Source: Bacillota bacterium
GTDB taxonomy: Bacteria; Bacillota; Clostridia; Oscillospirales; Butyricicoccaceae
Length of the DNA stretch: 9,989 bases
Assembly: GCA_030705725.1 (NCBI GenBank)
Contig: JAUZPW010000035.1
Span: forward strand, 1 to 9,989
Reading direction: 5' to 3'
Positions 7,112 to 9,989 of the stretch are shown here, piece after piece. How positions within the stretch are numbered: position 1 is the first letter of the stretch; each line of letters opens with the position of its first letter. Below the pieces are notes generated by a model. That model made no database searches and was not told where the DNA came from. It saw nothing but the letters and a program-made list of their open reading frames with translations. A program made the position numbers and the translations under genes.

Positions 7112-8152
7112 TTATTCCCGTAAAGAGTATTCCAATCCGAGCAGCTTAATCGAAACGATATTTTCGACTTTGACAGGCGCGAAAAACGTCAGCACCGCTG
7201 TAAAATATTCCACGCCGCCGGAAGAATTGCTTGTTTCCAACTGACCGCCGCTTAATACCTTCCCATCGGAAAGCGTTACGGAGGTATCCCGTATGCGGTC
7301 GGAAAAAGTCTTGAAGATTTCATGTAAGTGTTCCTTGAGGTATCGATTGTCCGAATTACACTTAAACCGGATAGTGCATGCCAATGGCGTGACGGTGATA
7401 TTTACCAAAGGAAAACGGTAACCCCCGATTGTAACGCCTCTGGAGTCTATCTTGTTTTTACTTTCATCCAAGGCGGGGTCGGCTGCGATGGATACCTGCC
7501 AATTTCCGTTATATATTGTCACAAAATCGGTATTTGTGCCGTCACCGCAGGTGAAAAAGCCGAAATTGCTTAATTCGATGGAGTATTGTTCTTTCTCAAA
7601 ATTGTCCTGCCCGATTACCGTATAAAAGATCTTGAACTGATTGGCGGCAAGGCTTTTATCTTTGTCGCTGTAGCAATAGCCAACCGATGATCTTTCCTTG
7701 TTGGAAAACAAGCTCCCATCCGAATCTTCACGGAACCTGAAATTTGGAAGCTGCGGGCTCAGCCCATTATCATAAAGCACGCTATGCAGCTTCTTCGCCG
7801 TCACTCTAAGTATGATTTCGGCGGTGTTCCCACTGAAAATCGCCCCCAAAACTTCGATTTTTAATGCGGCGCTGTCGAGAACGGTGCCCACCGTGCTGGA
7901 CGCCATTCCGCCGATTTGCTCGGTATTCATAAAGCTGTAATCGTGTTTTGGGTCATCTTTTGCCTTATCGATATAATACTGCTTGAAATAGGCTCTACCG
8001 GACGGGGTATTGGCCGCAAAACAGGTTCCCGCAAGAAAAACTGCAATGCAAACTGCGGCGGCTGACACTCTAATTAAATACGCAAAAGCTCTTTTGCTTA
8101 AAGGCAAGGTTGGTTTGAAAGGCATACCGGCAAATTTCGTGTTGTTATTCAT
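7112..8152 (-). CDS. Membrane-anchored or secreted protein of unknown function
   Basis: I do not firmly recognise this 346-residue protein. A short basic N-terminus (KR at 20-21) leads into a hydrophobic segment at about 22-47 (SAAAVCIAVFLAGTCFA). This is either a long signal peptide cut near Ala46 or a single membrane anchor, so the remaining roughly 300 residues should be outside the cell. That part is rich in beta-strand-like sequence, with TVGTVLDS at 87-94, EVLGAIFSGNTAEIILRVTAKKL at 100-122 written here only by its key residues Gly103, Asn109 and Glu112, and four cysteines that could form disulfides. The pattern recalls the extracellular part of DUF4179-like anti-sigma-factor proteins of Clostridia, but the cytoplasmic zinc-finger portion is absent and no sigma factor gene adjoins it. 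The ATG is preceded by GGGGAG at seven bases. It is separated from the upstream - strand operon by a strong terminator, so it is probably transcribed alone. Confidence 0.8.
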   Translation of the reverse strand: MNNNTKFAGMPFKPTLPLSKRAFAYLIRVSAAAVCIAVFLAGTCFAANTPSGRAYFKQYYIDKAKDDPKHDYSFMNTEQIGGMASSTVGTVLDSAALKIEVLGAIFSGNTAEIILRVTAKKLHSVLYDNGLSPQLPNFRFREDSDGSLFSNKERSSVGYCYSDKDKSLAANQFKIFYTVIGQDNFEKEQYSIELSNFGFFTCGDGTNTDFVTIYNGNWQVSIAADPALDESKNKIDSRGVTIGGYRFPLVNITVTPLACTIRFKCNSDNRYLKEHLHEIFKTFSDRIRDTSVTLSDGKVLSGGQLETSNSSGGVEYFTAVLTFFAPVKVENIVSIKLLGLEYSLRE

Positions 8153-8159
8153 TTTTGTG

Positions 8160-8165
8160 CTCCCC
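8160..8165 (-). promoter_or_regulatory. Ribosome binding site for the gene at 7112-8152
   Basis: On the - strand, GGGGAG sits seven bases before the ATG ending at 8152. This fixes the start at that ATG rather than at Met10, and so includes the short charged segment before the hydrophobic stretch. Confidence 0.7.
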
Positions 8166-8202
8166 TTTTTTTATTGATATGTTTTATTGCCAGCTAAATT
8201 TG

Positions 8203-8221
8203 TGTCTATAATTTAAAGACA
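8203..8221. promoter_or_regulatory. Short inverted repeat in the leader of the gene at 7112-8152, possible operator or promoter area
   Basis: TGTCT (8203-8207) and AGACA (8217-8221) flank nine A/T bases about 50 bases upstream of the start codon. On the - strand the A/T core (TTAAATTAT) could serve as a -10 region. The only -35-like match, TTGCAG at 8241-8236, is spaced 19-20 bases from it, which is not ideal. I treat this as a weak candidate for the regulatory site of the solitary gene downstream. Confidence 0.2.
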
Positions 8222-8277
8222 ACAAGAAGGACCGCCTGCAACTTGGTTTTCAGAAAAATCTTTTAACGAGGAAATAT

Positions 8278-8326
8278 AAAACAGAACCGACGCAAACTGC
8301 TTTCGCGGTTGCGTCGGTTTTGTTTT
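8278..8326 (-). terminator. Strong rho-independent terminator, potentially bidirectional
   Basis: Bases 8278-8295 (core ACCGACGCAA) pair with 8309-8326 (core TTGCGTCGGT) along 18 positions with one G-U pair. A smaller inner stem closes on a TTTC loop (8301-8304). On the - strand the stem is followed by a T-rich tail (TTTTATATTT), ending transcription 25 bases after the DUF4340 gene stop. On the + strand it is also followed by T's (TTTTGTTTTT), so it could work in both directions, although no + strand gene runs into it. Confidence 0.88.
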
Positions 8327-8350
8327 TACGGCTTTACACTATTTTCTCAA

Positions 8351-9793
8351 TTATTTTTTTAGTATTGCCGAAAGCGCGTCCTTTAACGAGGATACGCCGT
8401 CCTTGCCTGTCAAAAGACGGGACTCGCCGTTAAAGGTAACGAGATAGTAATCGCCAAGAGGCGAAAGCGTCAGGGTCATCGTTTTGAAATATTCGGTGTT
8501 CCTGTGGAACGTTACGGATACCTCAGGCGTTTTAGCGCCCGATTTGTCATTAGTTTCGTCAACCTTCTCCAGATCGGTTATGCTTTTTAGGAAGGCCTCG
8601 ACGGCTTTCGAATCCGCGTCGGCACCGTTGACCTTATAGGAAGTCGTTTTATTGCCCGATTTTCCGTCGCCTTTGCGCAGGAAAGAAATTTCAGCTTTTT
8701 TGCCGTCTGCCGTGACTTCCAGGGAATCTACGGTGTTCCAGTCCATCAGGCAGACGTCGTCGGGGAGAAGAGCCGTATAATTTGCCGAGAGGATGGCGTT
8801 TGCGGCGGAAGCGTCGATTTCGTAGACCATATCGGAGCCGGCAAGCTTTGCGTAATAATAATCCCCGACCGGATTTCCAATAAGAAGACCGAATGTGTGC
8901 CCGATGTCCTTTTCCTCAACCACGGGGTTGCCGTCCTTATCGGTTTTTCCGGTATTGGCCTGCTGCTTCTCGGTATAATTTATCATTACCTTAGCCTGGG
9001 AGTTTTTAAGACCATATAAGGCCAGGTCGGCATCGGTCGCTTTGTAGCTGACGCAGCCTTTCCAGGAAAGGCCGGTTACAGTGCTGCTTAGCTCGGACAT
9101 CTTTTTTTCGCTTAAGGGAGACAGGGTGCTGCCGTTTTGGTAATACCAATGATATGAGTCGGTGTAGGAATACTCCCCTCCCTTATCCATGTAAATCAGA
9201 TTTAAGGGAGACAAGCTTTTTTCGACCTGCATCGTTTTGATATTACTTATGTAGGGGATTACCTCCATTTTAATCATGTCGTAAATATTTTGCGGGAAAG
9301 CTTTTATAAGGCTGTCGTCAACGGTGTAAACATTGGATTTGCCGTCAAGCTTTAAGTAATATTCTTTTGACACGTCGTTTAAGTCCCCGATTGAAAACTT
9401 GGTTTCTTTGCCGTCGGATGAAATTACCGTTATTACACACGCCGGCTTACTGAGGCCGTATTCCGAAAGATCGGACACGTTTTGAATCGTACGGGTTGCC
9501 TTTAAATTCGATACTGCTCCGAGCATCGATAAGACCTTGATCTGATCCAGCGGAAACGCCGAATCCCCAGTATACGACCATTTTGCGTTTGTGTTTTTTA
9601 GGCTTAGTGTCTTAGCTCCGTATGTCCACGAAAGACCGGCAACGGAATCTTTGCTGATTGACGCGACCGTAAGCGAGGCGTTATCTTCTGCCTTTGATTT
9701 ATTGCCGGGTGCAAAATGGGACACGGCAAAATATACGGCTACAATAACGGCAAGAGCCGATAAAAGCAGCAAAAGTCTTTTTCCGCGTTTCAT
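8351..9793 (-). CDS. DUF4340 family membrane-anchored extracellular protein with three internal repeats
   Basis: This 480-residue protein has a basic N-terminus (MKRGKR) and one hydrophobic segment at about 7-26, so it should be anchored in the membrane with the rest outside. DUF4340 character is clear from WSYTGDSAFPLD (72-83), SEYGLSKPA (110-118), FSIGDLN (133-139) and YYLKLDG-x-x-x-VYTVDDS (145-161). The pattern recurs: LYGLKNSQA (259-267) with GNPVGDYYYAKL and MVYEIDAS (306-329), then SPLGDYYLVTFNG (444-456). This gives units of about 41-170, 182-335 and 350-478. The function is unknown; related proteins are encoded beside GldG-type ABC exporter subunits, as here. Its ATG shares one base with the stop of that upstream gene (TAATG), and AGGAGG lies 11 bases upstream. 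A hairpin terminator follows. An accessory role in an exporter complex is inferred from context. Confidence 0.9.
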   Translation of the reverse strand: MKRGKRLLLLLSALAVIVAVYFAVSHFAPGNKSKAEDNASLTVASISKDSVAGLSWTYGAKTLSLKNTNAKWSYTGDSAFPLDQIKVLSMLGAVSNLKATRTIQNVSDLSEYGLSKPACVITVISSDGKETKFSIGDLNDVSKEYYLKLDGKSNVYTVDDSLIKAFPQNIYDMIKMEVIPYISNIKTMQVEKSLSPLNLIYMDKGGEYSYTDSYHWYYQNGSTLSPLSEKKMSELSSTVTGLSWKGCVSYKATDADLALYGLKNSQAKVMINYTEKQQANTGKTDKDGNPVVEEKDIGHTFGLLIGNPVGDYYYAKLAGSDMVYEIDASAANAILSANYTALLPDDVCLMDWNTVDSLEVTADGKKAEISFLRKGDGKSGNKTTSYKVNGADADSKAVEAFLKSITDLEKVDETNDKSGAKTPEVSVTFHRNTEYFKTMTLTLSPLGDYYLVTFNGESRLLTGKDGVSSLKDALSAILKK

Positions 9794-9989
9794 TACCTGC
9801 GTTTCCTCCTGACCCAGACAACAATCCCTGCCACGAGGAAAATAAGAGGTATTACTCCCACGAAAAGCAGGCTCCAGCGGGCCGCGTCCGCCGTCGGCAG
9901 CGTTAGAACTTTGGCTTCAAGGGTCTTTGGATGTATTGATATGCTGTTTTTATGCTCGCACATCCAACCTAACGAGTTAACAAACAAAT
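9793..9989 (-). CDS. GldG-like ABC exporter auxiliary protein, C-terminal fragment (5' end outside window)
   Basis: Only the last 65 or so codons are present; the frame stays open to the window edge, and the TTG at 9987 is an internal leucine rather than a start. The fragment reads NSLGWMCEHKNSISIHPK, close to the end of GldG-family proteins, which carry NALSWL then ISIRPK-like sequence. A single membrane helix follows (about LLFVGVIPLIFLVAGIVVWV) and then a basic tail, RRKRR. In the family this C-terminal helix anchors a large extracellular domain next to an ABC permease and ATPase, which would be expected further right, outside the window. The 1-nt overlap with the DUF4340 gene indicates one operon. 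GldG is named after gliding motility in Bacteroidetes, but the same family occurs in non-gliding Firmicutes with unknown cargo, so I give no gene symbol. Confidence 0.8.
   Translation of the reverse strand, partial: LFVNSLGWMCEHKNSISIHPKTLEAKVLTLPTADAARWSLLFVGVIPLIFLVAGIVVWVRRKRR
9805..9810 (-). promoter_or_regulatory. Ribosome binding site of the DUF4340 gene, inside the GldG-like gene
   Basis: AGGAGG on the - strand lies 11 bases before the ATG at 9793, within the last codons of the GldG-like gene. The spacing is a little long, but the perfect core and the TAATG stop-start junction together support this start. Confidence 0.7.

Noticed and set aside
7328..7573. 81-codon + strand frame within 7112-8152
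   Set aside because: The - strand gene over the same bases has a signal or anchor segment and a good ribosome binding site; the + strand frame has neither.
8018..8030. Lipobox-like LAGTC near the end of the hydrophobic segment of the gene at 7112-8152
   Set aside because: A lipobox needs the form L-x-[GAS]-C; the Thr before Cys and the lack of Leu at -3 do not fit, so I do not call it a lipoprotein.

Overview
The window reads as a chromosomal segment of an anaerobic Firmicute, most likely a gut-type member of class Clostridia. This is inference from four things: the class 1B dihydroorotate dehydrogenase pair (PyrK plus PyrD), a carA-carB-pyrK-pyrD gene order, strong AGGAGG-like ribosome binding sites with a TTG start, and a GldG-like/DUF4340 export module. 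I see no rRNA, tRNA, CRISPR array, intact insertion sequence or prophage gene.

Positions 1-5786 (+ strand) hold the 3' part of a pyrimidine biosynthesis operon: carA (5' end outside the window), carB, pyrK and pyrD. They are packed with 1-nt and 4-nt overlaps and one 13-nt gap. CarA and CarB make carbamoyl phosphate. PyrD oxidises dihydroorotate to orotate, and PyrK passes the electrons to NAD+. After a 49-nt gap with no terminator comes 5836-7002, a fusion of a histidine phosphatase domain and a GNAT acetyltransferase domain, probably on the same transcript. pyrB, pyrC, pyrE and pyrF are not in view.

Positions 7003-7111 are a short convergent gap. It carries an 18-nt GC-rich motif that resembles one arm of a dispersed REP-type hairpin of Firmicutes, and it has no convincing terminator.

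Positions 7112-9989 lie on the - strand. The rightmost gene (9793-9989, 5' end outside the window) is the C-terminal end of a GldG-like ABC exporter auxiliary protein. It overlaps by 1 nt a 480-residue DUF4340 protein (8351-9793) with three recognisable internal repeats. That operon ends at a strong, potentially bidirectional hairpin terminator (8278-8326). Downstream is a separate gene (7112-8152) for a membrane-anchored or secreted protein of unknown function, with its own good ribosome binding site.

Most of the window is conventional. The parts most worth a second look are the phosphatase-acetyltransferase fusion attached to the pyr operon, the three-repeat DUF4340 protein, and the unidentified exported protein at 7112-8152. 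I found no clear evidence of a wholly new system.
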